DNA of 64,000 bases from Rhyacichthys aspro. Taxonomy: Eukaryota; Chordata; Actinopteri; Gobiiformes; Rhyacichthyidae. The stretch lies in contig CM072158.1 of the NCBI GenBank assembly GCA_036850595.1, forward strand, positions 18,670,044 through 18,734,043. The letters run 5' to 3'. A model generated the notes under the pieces. It searched no databases. It saw nothing but the letters and a program-made list of their open reading frames with translations, and had not been told where the DNA came from. Shown one piece after another: positions 49,491-59,956 of this stretch. The translations under genes and the position numbers were made by a program. Numbering within the stretch: position 1 is the first letter of the stretch; each line of letters starts with the position of its first letter.

Positions 49491-50560
49491 ATGGATAGTG
49501 GAAAGAGGTGTGTGCCTCCTTGTCAGAGGTTGCTCTCTGACGAGGATAATCATGACTTCTGTTATGAGTGTTTGGGGGAGGCACACGCGGGGGAGTGCGA
49601 GCACTGTGACTTTCTGCCCATAAAAGTCTTATGTGCTCGGCTCGCGCAGGGCGCGGTGCTCCCCCGCTTAGATCCTGGGGGTCGCGTGTGGAACTGGCTG
49701 AGACGCCGGGATCAGAGGGCTCTCTGTCCCTTGCGCTCTGGCCAGATGAATCTGACATTGGTGCTTCCCCCGAGCGTCTCGATGACGCCTCTTCCCTGGC
49801 CGCCTCTGCCTCGCAGCGCTCCTCCCGCCCTCATGTGGCATTTGAGGAGTTGCTCGAGGTTGTCACCAAAGCGGTGGTGCGGCTCAATATTGACCGCAGG
49901 ACCAGGGCTCCCCCAAACACTCCAGACTGGTTTTTGTCGAGTGGCCGGGGGGGAGGTCTTAGCGGCGGTCCCTCCCCTTCTTTGATGATCTCCACGAGGA
50001 GCTGCTCACTTGTGGAGTAATCCATATTCATCCCGCGTCTTCATCCCGTCAACGTTGATATATTCAACTGTTGTTGGGATGGGGACGCGGGGCTATGGGG
50101 CGATGGCCCAGGTTGAAGAGGCGCTCGCGGGCTACCTCTCTCCTGGGACATCTTCCTCCCTCCGCAAACCGACCCTCCCCACCAAGCCGTGCCGTGTTAC
50201 GTCATCACTGGTGGGGAAGGCGTTTCAAGCAGAGGGTCAGCTGGTGCTGCGCTGTATACTATGACTGTGTTGCAGCCGTATCAGAGTGACCTGCTACAGG
50301 ATCTGATGATGGGGGGGTCTGTAGATCAGAAGGCATTTTAGAGCAAAGGCTCCCCCGCTGCGCTCAGACCCCGGGACCATCGGCCACTCGGTCCCAGTCA
50401 GGTCCAGCTCAATCTGGGCGTGCAGCCCAGAAGGAGAGTGTAGCGATCGTGCCCCCTCATAAGATCTGGGGGGCTGACCACCGCGCTCCTCCAAAGAAAG
50501 TGGACCTGTGCACAATCATTTCAACCAAAAAAAAAAAAAATAAAAAAAATAAGTCCTGGT
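49491..50560 (+). pseudogene. DIRS gag-like frame, frameshifted
   Basis: The frame opens at ATG 49491 with a Cys/His-rich start (CYECLGEAHAGECEHC) typical of fish DIRS gag. Later conserved blocks are HVAFEELLEVVTKAVVRLN (about 49830-49890), a DDLHEELLT segment (about 49984-50010), GYGAMAQVEEALAGYLSPG (about 50091-50148) and LPTKPCRVTSSLVGKAFQ (about 50175-50230). These lie in different frames, so at least four frameshifts separate them. An A-rich stretch at 50524-50551 near the end may be expanded slippage. Gag would package the element RNA; no intact protein can be made. Confidence 0.8.
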
Positions 50561-50734
50561 GCTGTACGCCCAGGACCGCGGGGGTTCCCCCCTGGGGGGG
50601 GCACATGAATACTCAACCTCGAAGACCCGCTGGTCTTTCCCCGCCGCCACTGGCGTTTCGGGAGCAGCGGTCTCCGCGGAGTGTTAAGTCCTCTCCTCAT
50701 CACCCCCGCCCCCTCCAAACGACGTGTCACTGTT

Positions 50735-52208
50735 AATGCCCCTTTCAGAGAAACTGGCAGCTTGGGAATTACTGCCACATATCTCTCCTTGGGTAGTAGG
50801 AGCGTCATGAGGGGCTACAGGATTCAGTTTGCGTATCAGCCTCCGCGCTTCAACGGCATGGTTCTCACTTCCGTGAGAGCGGAGCGAGCGCATATGTCTC
50901 AGGAACTGCAGGTTCTGCTGGACAAAGGGGCCATAGAACATGTTCCTCTGGCAGACAGGCAATCCGGATATTACAGCCGGTGTTTCCTGGTTCCAAAAAA
51001 GGATGGGGGATTATGCCCAATTTTGGATCTTCGTGTCCTCAACCACTTCCTCAAGGCATTCAAGTTCAAAATGCTGACTATAAATGATGTGTCCCAGATC
51101 TGATTAGGTGACTGGTTTATCGCCACAGATCTGAAGGATGCATGTTTTCATATAGAAATTCTGCCACAGCACAGGAAATTTCTGAGGTTCGCTTTCGGGG
51201 GGGAAGCTTACCAATATCGGGTCCTGCCATTCGGTCTAGCCTTGTCACCCCGGACTTATACAAAATGTATGGATGCTGCTCTGGCCCCTCTGCAGCTCCA
51301 GGGCATCTGCATTTTGAATTATATAGACGACTGGCTCATTCTGGCTCAGTCTCAGGACATCGGGACATTGTACTGACTCATCTCGAATCTCTGGGGCTGA
51401 GACTCAATGTCAAGAATAGTGTTCTCTCTCCTGCCCAGAGAACCACGTATCTGGGCGTGGTTTGGGACTCCGCCGAAATGCAGGCGCATCTGTCTCCTGC
51501 TCGTGTGGAGTCTACTTTGAGAGCACTGGGAGAAGTCAGGCTAGGCCAGCGGGTCACTATGCGCTCTTTTCAGAGAATTTTGGGTCTCATGGCGGCTGTG
51601 TGGTTCCTTTGGGCCTTTTGCACATGAGACCGTTTCAGCTGTGGCTTCGGGCCAGGGGATTTCATCCCTGGAGCAAATAAGGGTTACGCGCCGCAGGCTT
51701 CGTACCCTGTCTATGTGGTTCAGACCCCAGTTTCTCACTCTGGGTCCCACTCTAGGTCCATGTTGTCGTCGCAAAATGCTAACAACGGACGCATCTCTTA
51801 CGAGCTGGGGTGCGGTCCTAGACGGCCGACCAGCTCAGGGTTTATGGGGGGCCATCATCTCGCGTGGCACATCAATTGCCTCGAGATGAAGGCTGTATTT
51901 CTGGCTCTGAAATAATTCCTCCTTCAGCTCAGGGCTACCATGTTCTGGTGCAGCTGGTGGCAGCACAGCAGTGGTCCCATCTGTGTGGGAACACTGTTGT
52001 GCTGGTGCGCGTGGACAGCACAGCGGTGGTCCCATGTATGTGGGACCGCTGTTGTGCTGTCCCTGTATCATCAGGGCGGACTGCTCGCCGCTTGTACGAG
52101 CTAGCGCGGCAGCTTCTGCTCTGGGATCAGGACAAGTTCCTCTTATAAGAGCGATTTATATCCCTGGGCACATGAATGTGGGGGCGGATTTACTGTCCAG
52201 ACAGTGAC
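50735..52208 (+). pseudogene. DIRS reverse transcriptase and RNase H, broken
   Basis: The RT region begins near GYRIQFAYQPPRFNG (about 50815-50860) and includes FLVPKKDGGLCPILDLRVLN (fingers). An in-frame TGA lies at 51101-51103, followed by DLKDACFHIEI and the catalytic YIDD (codons 51320-51331). A frameshift near 51340-51360 precedes the thumb/connection. The RNase H part has TTDASLTSWG (about 51782-51812), WHINCLEMKAVFLALK (about 51867-51915), VRVDSTAVV and the end motif NVGADLLSRQ (about 52175-52206), so acidic residues remain. A duplicated hairpin at 51962-52060 disrupts the middle of RNase H. The enzyme would copy element RNA to DNA in the intact family. Confidence 0.88.
51962..52060 (+). 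repeat. Duplicated hairpin inside the RNase H region
   Basis: Two adjacent near-palindromes share the same arms: 51962-51979 with 51986-52003, and 52015-52034 with 52041-52060. Arms start AGCACAGC(A/G)GTGGTCCCA, with a 6-base loop. Related DIRS proteins have only one short VD-T-VV-YINHQGG stretch here, so extra DNA was inserted. Confidence 0.75.
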
Positions 52209-53560
52209 ACAGAGAGTGGAGACTTCACCCCACATAGTGAATCAGATTTGGGGAAGTTTTACCAAGTGGAGGTGGACCTCTTTGCCTCGGTGGAGACTGC
52301 ACAATGTCCCCTCTATTTCTCTCTGACTCCTCCAGCTCCTCTGGGTCTGGACGCAATGGCGCATGTGTGATCCGACATGCGTCTTTACGCGTTTCCTCCA
52401 ATTCCTCTCCTCCCGGGAGTCCTGGCGAAGGTCCGTCAACACGGGTCTTGTCTCCTGTTAATAGCGCCCTGTTGGCCGACCAGAATATGGTTTTCAGACA
52501 CAATAGCTCTCCTCGACGGCTCGCCTTGACCGATTCTGTCCAGGAGGGATCTCCTCTCTCAGGCGCAGGGGACTGTGTTTCATCCCCGGCCTGGCCTCTG
52601 AGGGGGACCAATTAAGGGAAGTGGGACTCCCATCCCCTATTATTAATACTATTTTGAGTGCTAGCGCTCCCTCTACTAGGAGGACCTATGCACTCAAATG
52701 GCGTGTATTTGAAGCCAGGTGCGTTACGCACCATGCAGACCCTGTTCACTGCCAGATTGTTTCAGTGCTGGAGTTTCTGCAGGATAACTTGTCTTCGGGC
52801 GCTCATCCCAGTACACTCAGGGTTTTTGTGGCCGCTATTTCAGCTAGCCACGCTCTGATGGACAGGGTGACAGTTGGGAGGCACTCACTGATTGCCTGCT
52901 TTATTCGAGGGGCTAAGCGGCTGAGGCCGCCTGCTGGAATGACTGTCCCTTCATGGGACCTAGCTATTGTACTTGAGGGCCTGGTGGCTGCCCCTTTTGA
53001 ACCACTGGAGTCAGCACTTGCCAGGTTTCTGACTTTAAAGTTGTTTTTTCTCATGGCCATTACCTCTCTTAGAGGATTGGGGATTTGCAGGCTCTATAGG
53101 TGTCACCGTCCAGGCCTGGTCAAAGTTATTTTGCATCCTCACCCTAATTATCTCCCTAAAGTTCCCTTTTCTGCTCAAAATCCTATTATTCTTGAAGCTT
53201 CCTGTCCTCCGCCGTTTACTACGCCGGAGCAGGAGAAGTTTCATTTACTGTGTCCAGTATGTGAGCTTCGGACTTATGTCCGCCACACGGAACAGTGACG
53301 CAAGTCCGAGCAGCTCTTGGTGTTACGGGGCCGCAGCGGGGGCTGCGCCACTAAGCAGACTATGTCACGTTGGGTGAGGGACGCTATTGCTCTGGCCTAT
53401 GAGGCGTGTGGTCAGCCCCGCCTATAGGTGTCAGAGCTCATTCAACTAGAGGGGTGGGCTCCTCCTTGGCTCTGGCAAAGGGGTCCTCTGCAACTAATCT
53501 GTGATGCGGCGGGCTGGTCCTCTCCGCACACTTTTATCAAATTTTATAGTTTGATGTTCA
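52209..53560 (+). pseudogene. DIRS tyrosine recombinase, frameshifted
   Basis: The linker (EVDLFASVETAQCPLYFSLT, about 52271-52330) is followed by the recombinase, with the longest frame of 225 codons at 52621-53298. SAPSTRRTYALKWRVFEAR marks the N-terminal DNA-binding part. A single missing base near 53071 shifts the frame just before the first catalytic Arg; read in the other frame, RIGDLQAL follows (Arg codon 53073-53075). HSTR (HxxR box) lies at 53439-53450, and the nucleophile Tyr of KFYSL at 53545-53547. Stops at 53296-53298 and about 53426 and further shifts break it. All core catalytic residues are still present across frames, so the loss looks fairly recent. Confidence 0.88.
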
Positions 53561-53687
53561 TATGACTCGGATCTCATGTCCTTGAGTCTTCATCCCACAG
53601 TTGTGTTTGAGTCTCCTGGGTCTTAGTGCACACAATACACTACCTTGGGGTCCAGACACTTTAGGGGCGGCGGCGTTGGTATTCTCG

Positions 53688-53791
53688 TTCCCATAGCGTA
53701 TGCTACGCAGCATCGAAGTTTAGCTTTTGAAGGGGAACGTCTCGGGTTACATGTCTGTAACCCTGTTCCCGATAAAGCGGGAACGAGATGC
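53688..53791 (+). repeat. Internal complementary region (ICR) of the DIRS element
   Basis: Bases 53688-53738 are the inverse of the left outer end (49199-49249), and 53736-53791 are the inverse of the right outer end (about 54031-54086). The halves overlap in one AAC. In DIRS elements this region templates end joining into the circular intermediate. One base is missing relative to the right end, in a C run near 53770. Confidence 0.92.
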
Positions 53792-53822
53792 GCTTGCAGT
53801 GCCCCCCTATGGGCGTGTCTGG

Positions 53823-54034
53823 GCGGTCTTCAGACAAACAGATCTGGGGACTGTTCCAGTCACATGCCTTTATACCTTCCTGTGCCCAATCAACCAGGTG
53901 CGCCCAATCTCGCAGGTGCTGTTGATTGAGCACAAGGTATATAAGCAGGCCAAATCCCTTTGGCGTGTTTGACACACGAGCTTCACAAACGGTCCGACAA
54001 ACAATGTTTCCCATAGCGTATGCTACGCAGCATC
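53823..54034 (-). repeat. Right inverted terminal repeat of the DIRS element
   Basis: This is the inverse of 49223-49435. Outside it, 54035-54086 is unique to the right end and is copied only in the ICR. A minus-strand open frame across 53703-54104 is a by-product of these inverted copies. Confidence 0.9.
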
Positions 54035-54134
54035 TCGTTCCCGCTTTATCGGGGAACAGGGTTACAGACATGTAACCCGAGACGTTACTTAGTGACCACA
54101 ACATATAATTTAGGGGCCTTGATTACCACAGATA

Positions 54135-54236
54135 GTACCCTCCCATGATGCAGTACTTTGAGCCATAACCAATATTTCATAAGCTAAATGAAATATTGGT
54201 TATGGCTCCACAAAGTACTGCATCATGGGAGGGTAC
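54135..54236. mobile_element. Palindromic MITE with TA target site
   Basis: The element folds on itself. Arms 54135-54180 and 54188-54236 are identical in inverse except for a 3-base TGG present only in the right arm, with a 7-base loop. It begins GTACCCTCCCATGATGCAGT and is flanked by TA on both sides (54133-54134 and 54237-54238), as in Tc1/mariner-derived MITEs. Near-zero arm divergence suggests a young or gene-converted copy. Confidence 0.82.
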
Positions 54237-54238
54237 TA

Positions 54239-57200
54239 AGTTTTGCTTGCATTTTTCTTTTTGGCTTCATGTCTTTTAAGTTGTATGTTGTTGTTCATCT
54301 GAGGGTTACATGTACCTCATAGTACGATCATTTCACTATGTTTTCACTCTAACAGAGACATAAAAGAAGAATAAGAAGATCCAATGAGGAGATACCATAT
54401 AAAAATCTATGGTTTATTCCAGTTTTCCTAAGCATCATGCCCCACTAACCCACTAAACAGGGACTTCTACTGAATTCTTAGCACTACTTGATATTCTAAC
54501 CTAATTCGTCTTTATCATATTTCTAAAATGTCCTCCCTGCGTGTGCATTTCACACATCTGGATTGACCTGTCGAATTAAGGTCTTAAGAGTGTAGTATTG
54601 GTTTCATCTGACTCGGCTTAACTGTCAGATTACTTTTACATTTTGTTTAAGATTGGTTTGATCAGTTGGTAATCCCCGATCCTTAATCCAGCCGTGAGTG
54701 TGACAGGCTGAAGCCGATGGAGAGGCAGAAACATAGATCTGTGGATTTATCTGTATTTTAGATAGGACTAACATATTCTGACAAGAAGGAACACCAGTTT
54801 TATGCCCCATTTATTTAATGCCTTTCACCTGGTACTCAAGTGGAAGTGATAAAGTAATAGGAAAGATAAAGTGCTAATCTATCAGGACCAAATGTATTGA
54901 CGTATAAAACTCATAGTAAAAGTTTAATCTGGGGTTTAACCAAAAGTTCACTCTGGACAAAGCTTTACCTCATTTGTATTAGCTACCTTATGTGACGTTT
55001 GAAGTTCACCCTCTTTCAATGTTATGTTTTTATGTAATACATACTAAAATGATCTTAGTGTAGCAAACATTTGTAAAAAGAGACAATTAGGCAAAGTGAT
55101 AAAGTTAAATTGTTTCGAGCACCATCTCAAAGAGGAAAGGAATAATAAAGCCTAATGTGATTTTGAACATGAATTCTTAAGCCAAACAGTGATCCGTATA
55201 TAAAGTGAAACAACCACAATCTTAAGCATAAATTTTTGGCATTTGAATATTCAGATTGAATTAACAACAAATAACAGGAGTATATTCACTGGAACTATAA
55301 ACCTATCTTATTGAAGTTGGGATATGATTTTACGGAATAAATTCAAAATTGACACAGTTTATGAATTTAGAAAAATAGTGTAAAAGAGTTAAGCTAAATG
55401 GTTAAATTTAAATTAAGTTTAATTTAAGTTCAATCTTTATGCCAACTCTGTATCAAGTAACTGTGTAGATCTTACTGGAAAAGCCAAGGCTGGAGGCAAG
55501 AGGTCAGAGGTCAGAGGCCTGGAGCCAACAGGAATGGTGCTGGTACCAACGGGTCCAAACTTCTCGGTACTGAAGATGATGGTTTGGAGTTGGGTCCCCA
55601 GTGCTAGCTGACTGTGGTGGTCCTCTGTGGATGGCTCTTGGTGGATCTACTCTGGGTTCTCTCTGCCTAGAGCTGAGCTGATGCTTGCCGTGGGTCAGAG
55701 GTCAGGAGCAACTGATATCTGTGCCTTTATGGCCAGCTGAGTCACAGTTAAACCAAAGAAAGGCTCTATGAAAAGCAAACAGCTTCTGTGGCAGCGATTG
55801 AACCAAAAATCAATTAAAAACACTACCTTTGGATGGGCAGAACTTAGGCTACACTGAAGAAAAATACTCTTAATAGTAAAAATAACAAATTAAACTAAAA
55901 CAAGTGCTCGGTTGTTGCTCCGAGAAATTGAAGACAAAGAGACGAACAAAATGTACTGAACAACTGACTGAACACTGAAAACTCAAACTGAAGAAGAACT
56001 GAACAACTGTACTGAACTGAACCAAACTGAACAAACAACATGAGGTGAAAAGAACTGAGGTGCCAACACCCTCAAAACTGCTTTATATTTTTGGAACTCA
56101 GAGTACTGTATAACTGTATTCACGTTGACAACATAAGCAGGAGAAATAAAGGTAAGGCTTATCACCTTCATCAAGTCTTTATTTCAAAAATGTAAAAGTC
56201 TTTATTCATTAATGAGCAACTTTTAAGTCTAACCCTAACCCATTAATTCACAGAAATTAAGGTAAAATCAAGGTACTCTTCCTGCTTTTATTGGACTTAA
56301 CAATAAGTCACAGCCAGGTGCTTGAACTTGATTAGTGACTGATCATTAGCAGTGTCCAGTCCTTGGTAGATGCATACATTTTGGCAGTTTACTGATCTAG
56401 TGTGTCCTTAATGCCAAGAGGGAAACGGGCTTAAAAAACAATTCTTGATAATCTGACAATTATTTTGTTAGTAGTAAGGACTTAGTTGTTAATCTTTCCA
56501 GGTGTGGAAGGCGAGCAAACTCACTTCAAGGACAGACTGTGCAAAGAAATACCAAACAACCCAAGGGCAACATCTCAGAGCCTACAGGCAACACTGAGCA
56601 TGTTTGATGTTAAAGTCCACTGATGCTTGTTTGGAAATGGAGAAACATGGAAGCAAAAGTTCACCAAAGTGCCTCAAAACAATCCACTAGACTAGACTAT
56701 GTCCTCTGAAAACATATCAATACTGTATTCTTTTAATATACTGATATTTATATTAATAAATTTTACATTTGAATGGTAGTAGATCTGTGTTAGACATACT
56801 AGTTTTATTTCAGTCAGATTTTGTTATTCTTATGTTAAATTGTAAAAAATTATAAAAGTACTGGGAGTTTTACCTATAGTTGGGAGATTGATGGGCAGGA
56901 AAGTGCTGTAGAGGCTTAATTCCACCAAGTGTTATGTTCCACTGTGCACTAAGTATGCACTGTGTATAAACCGTGCATTCTTTTTTACATGGAAGCTTCT
57001 TTAAACAATATAATGACATATTGTTATGATGACAACAAATCTCCTTTCCAAAACCATAATAAAGACCTAACTTCATTTAGTCAGTTCATGTCCTCATCCT
57101 CCTGGTGTCTGGTTAATAATTCATACAGATTGCTCATTACCTTGTGCACACGTCCACATTTTACATTTCACCTGACTGTGGTAAGCTCTGCCGCTGCTGT

Positions 57201-58780
57201 TGTGAACATGATGAAATGTCTGCTGTCACAGCGCTTTCCCAGACGCTGGGAGAACCTGGGATTTAACCGAGCCGACACTCCTCCTCACACAATCACTCAA
57301 CACTCTTCTGTGGTCAATGGAAATGACCGGGACAGCAATTTCAGCATTAGCGCCAATCAAGAGTTAATCACAGAGGGGCTGATTGCAGACTCATGGGGAA
57401 CACTCGGAGTAATTTGATGGTCACTTCATCTGCGACAAAAAGGTCAAACAGAACAAGTAGAAGAGGACATAACAAAATTTACTCTTTAGCATTAAATCTG
57501 ATTATAGTAGAATGAACCAATCTTATGTACTTCATAAAACGGTTACCTTATTTTTCAACATTTGCATATCTGTGATTTAAATGTGCCAGTGTTAACCATT
57601 AAATACCTCTGAATAATAAATTAGTAGGGTGAAATGTTATAAACTGTCCTAGAATAAGAAGCTGAGCCTTAGCTTAGTTAAGAGTAAAATATTACTCATT
57701 AAAAATGTTGCATTCAGAGTATAGTAATATGTTGTAACATGGTGTGTGCAAATTAATCATAAACAAAGCATATCAGTCATTTGAGGGGGCCATCTCCCAA
57801 ATATTGAAGAATATTTTCCACAAGCAGTGTCTTTGAAATGATTTATGCACACTGTGGTATCAAAAAGAGCAGTATTTTACATTTATTTATAAAAGTTAAA
57901 ATCACAAAAATATGGGTATAAAAATATTTAGTTTCACACAAGTTCTACTCAGACAGGTTTCATTCCTGCTCTTTCTGAGATTGCCAATGCTAATTTCATC
58001 AGCTAGATCTCAGTTTAACAGTCTTTGATGAGGAAGCACAGGTCCCAAAACAACCAAATGTATACCTCTGGCACCTTTGGCCCCATGTTATGTGGCATAG
58101 CCCTAAGCTCCATTTCATGCAGCCCTTAGAGCACATGCACTACAACTGTTGTGCATTTGGCCCTTCGATTTACACAATGTCGTGTTAAGTTCTGACCAAT
58201 GAGCTCAAAGGTGGGACAGAGCTGTGAAGTTATTATTTTTATAATTATTTTTAATGTAGTGGTTTAGGGAGCTTTCAATAGAAAACATGTTAAATCTACA
58301 AAAATGTGAGTTGTAGGTGACCTCTAACTATACATTAGGTGTTGTTCTACACTGTGCACCTTATGGGAATGTTGCAAGTTCTTATATCATGTCCATGTCT
58401 GAGGCAGTAGCCAAATTCACCATCATGGTGTGTGGCAGAATAATTGTTTCATGTCAATTATCTTGTTCTCATAACCATGGAAATGTATAAAAATGTTACA
58501 TTGCAAACTCAGTTAGTCCAGCTCTGTGTGGTTGATTACCTTCTGTCTAAATTTTACTAAATTTTAGCAGCAAAAAAATATTTTTTTCCTGAACTTTTGA
58601 CACATGGAGTTCGTTTGACAAAAAGTGACAGAAACACGCTGCATCTTCGCCATAATGTGCTCGACTCGCCCCTAAACTCACAAATAATTCTGCATTATGT
58701 GAAAGACAGTAAAATGTAGGGCAAATGAAACGGCGGTGTCCACAGTGTGAAGCAGCAGTGGAAGAGAAGGCCTCCTGTGA
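54239..58780. other. Non-coding DNA
   Basis: AT-rich flank. The segment 55480-55720 is GC-richer with GGTCAGAGGTC repeats, and 55920-56040 is an ACTGAAC-rich low-complexity run; both might belong to an unidentified retroelement, but no edges are visible. The block 57060-57415 has even composition and words such as ATTTCAGCATTAGCGCCAAT and could be a conserved element. No gene is supported. Confidence 0.4.
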
Positions 58781-58849
58781 ACCATCCGCTGGAGCGCGTT
58801 CATTAATCTTACTCCGACAGAATCCAGCAGCGTAGCCGGAGCAGGCCAC

Positions 58850-59018
58850 ATGAGTGATTACAGCGGGGCAGCGTTAGCAGCAGCAGCCAGCCTCGTCTGC
58901 ACTAACAGCCGCCCAGTCGTCCTGGACCTGACGGAGGGCGGGACGGGCGACAGCTGCTCTTCAGCTGCTCACAACTCTGTGCGCGAAAGGGGACAACTTC
59001 TGGATGATTTGATAAGAG
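58850..59018 (+). CDS. Candidate coding exon, unknown protein with SUMO-interaction-like motif
   Basis: An open frame from ATG 58850 runs 56 codons to a consensus donor (AAGAG|GTGAGT) at 59018/59019, in phase 1. It lies in a local CpG-rich patch (58780-58995), as expected for a first exon. The peptide has SRPVVLDLTEGG, which fits the VVxDLT type of SUMO-interacting motif, and ends RGQLLDDLIR. I do not recognise the family. The ATG context is weak (CCACATGA), and a CAG acceptor-like site lies upstream (CTCCGACAG, ending about 58816), so it could instead be an internal exon. No downstream exon with matching phase was found. The strand is opposite to the THSD7-like gene. Confidence 0.35.
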
Positions 59019-59810
59019 GTGAGTGTCCTGTGCAATACGGCCTGATGAAATATGACAGCTTTTCACTGCAGAGCAAAAATATATACTTCAGCCTGCTCCC
59101 TGATGGACAGCCACGAAAAACCGGTGCAGACAGGGGACACAGCGCTGGTATCAGTAATGCTGACTGACAGGACGGGGACCTTTACAACATGAACAACTGT
59201 CTTTGGTGGAAAATGTTTTTGTTTTTTTTTCTTACAAATTTTGGCTTTTGTTTTGTGGACTTACTTTCAAACTTTTCTGAAAAGCACCTTTAAAAGTTTC
59301 TTGCTAACTATATTGTTTCTCACAAGGCTTGGAGCATAAGAGATTTGAGGTAGCAGAAATATATATGTTTATTGTTTATTGGAGAAAATAATAAGACAAA
59401 ATATGATATGTACTGTTATTGGATTGACATCCTCTTGTGATATATTATCGTGATACTTCTGAAAAGGCAGTTTTCTACTGGAAAATTAGCTCTTGAGAAT
59501 ATAGACACTTATGTGTGCAAATTAGGGACAAAGCAAAAAGTAAAAGTATGTGATAGACAATAGTGCATTAATGTTTGCAGAAATGTTGTATCGTTTATCG
59601 TGATATCATTGTTATCGTGGTCCCTGTATCATAAATAGTATCATGTTGTATGTTACCATGTGATTGCCACCTCAATGTTTAATTTGTCAATAGTGTATAA
59701 TCACATCAAATAACACTCTGCATTAGTTTCTCTTAATTAAAATTAAAATCTCAAATGAAAACTTAGTGAAGGAGCATTTTAATTTCATTACTTCCTGTTT
59801 TTTTTAGGAC
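59019..59810. other. Non-coding DNA
   Basis: Possible intron if the exon at 58850 is real. It contains a GATAT/ATCGTGAT-rich degenerate repeat between about 59400 and 59640. Confidence 0.4.
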
Positions 59811-59956
59811 AAACTGAGCACTGCTGGAGGAGAAATGCTCGTCTCTTTTTGACACAATCTTTCTGAAAGTTTATGATACTTAAAAGCAAAGTTGGTTTAG
59901 TTTTCACAGGATTTGTTCATAGACAACAGCATGTCCCTGCAGGGCTACCTTACCTG
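59811..59956 (+). repeat. Dispersed repeat family C, copy 3
   Basis: ACAAACTGAGCACTGCTGGA, GGAGAAATGCTC and ATGTCCCTGCAGGGCTACC occur in the same order as in copies 1 and 2. Confidence 0.6.

Larger units (their letters stand above)
49199..54086 (+). mobile_element. DIRS1-like tyrosine-recombinase retrotransposon, full length but decayed
   Basis: DIRS elements use reverse transcriptase plus a tyrosine recombinase and integrate from a circle, leaving no target duplication. All structural parts are present: inverted terminal repeats, an internal complementary region that matches both outer ends, and gag, RT, RNase H and recombinase frames. Both termini carry GTT (49199-49201 and 54084-54086). 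The internal region joins the two outer ends through a single shared AAC (53736-53738, inverse of GTT), which fixes the ends to the base. The empty site would read ATCA-GTT-ACTT. Several frameshifts and stops make it non-autonomous. Confidence 0.93.

Noticed and set aside
53703..54104. 133-codon minus-strand open frame
   Set aside because: Produced by the inverted terminal and internal complementary repeats of the DIRS element.
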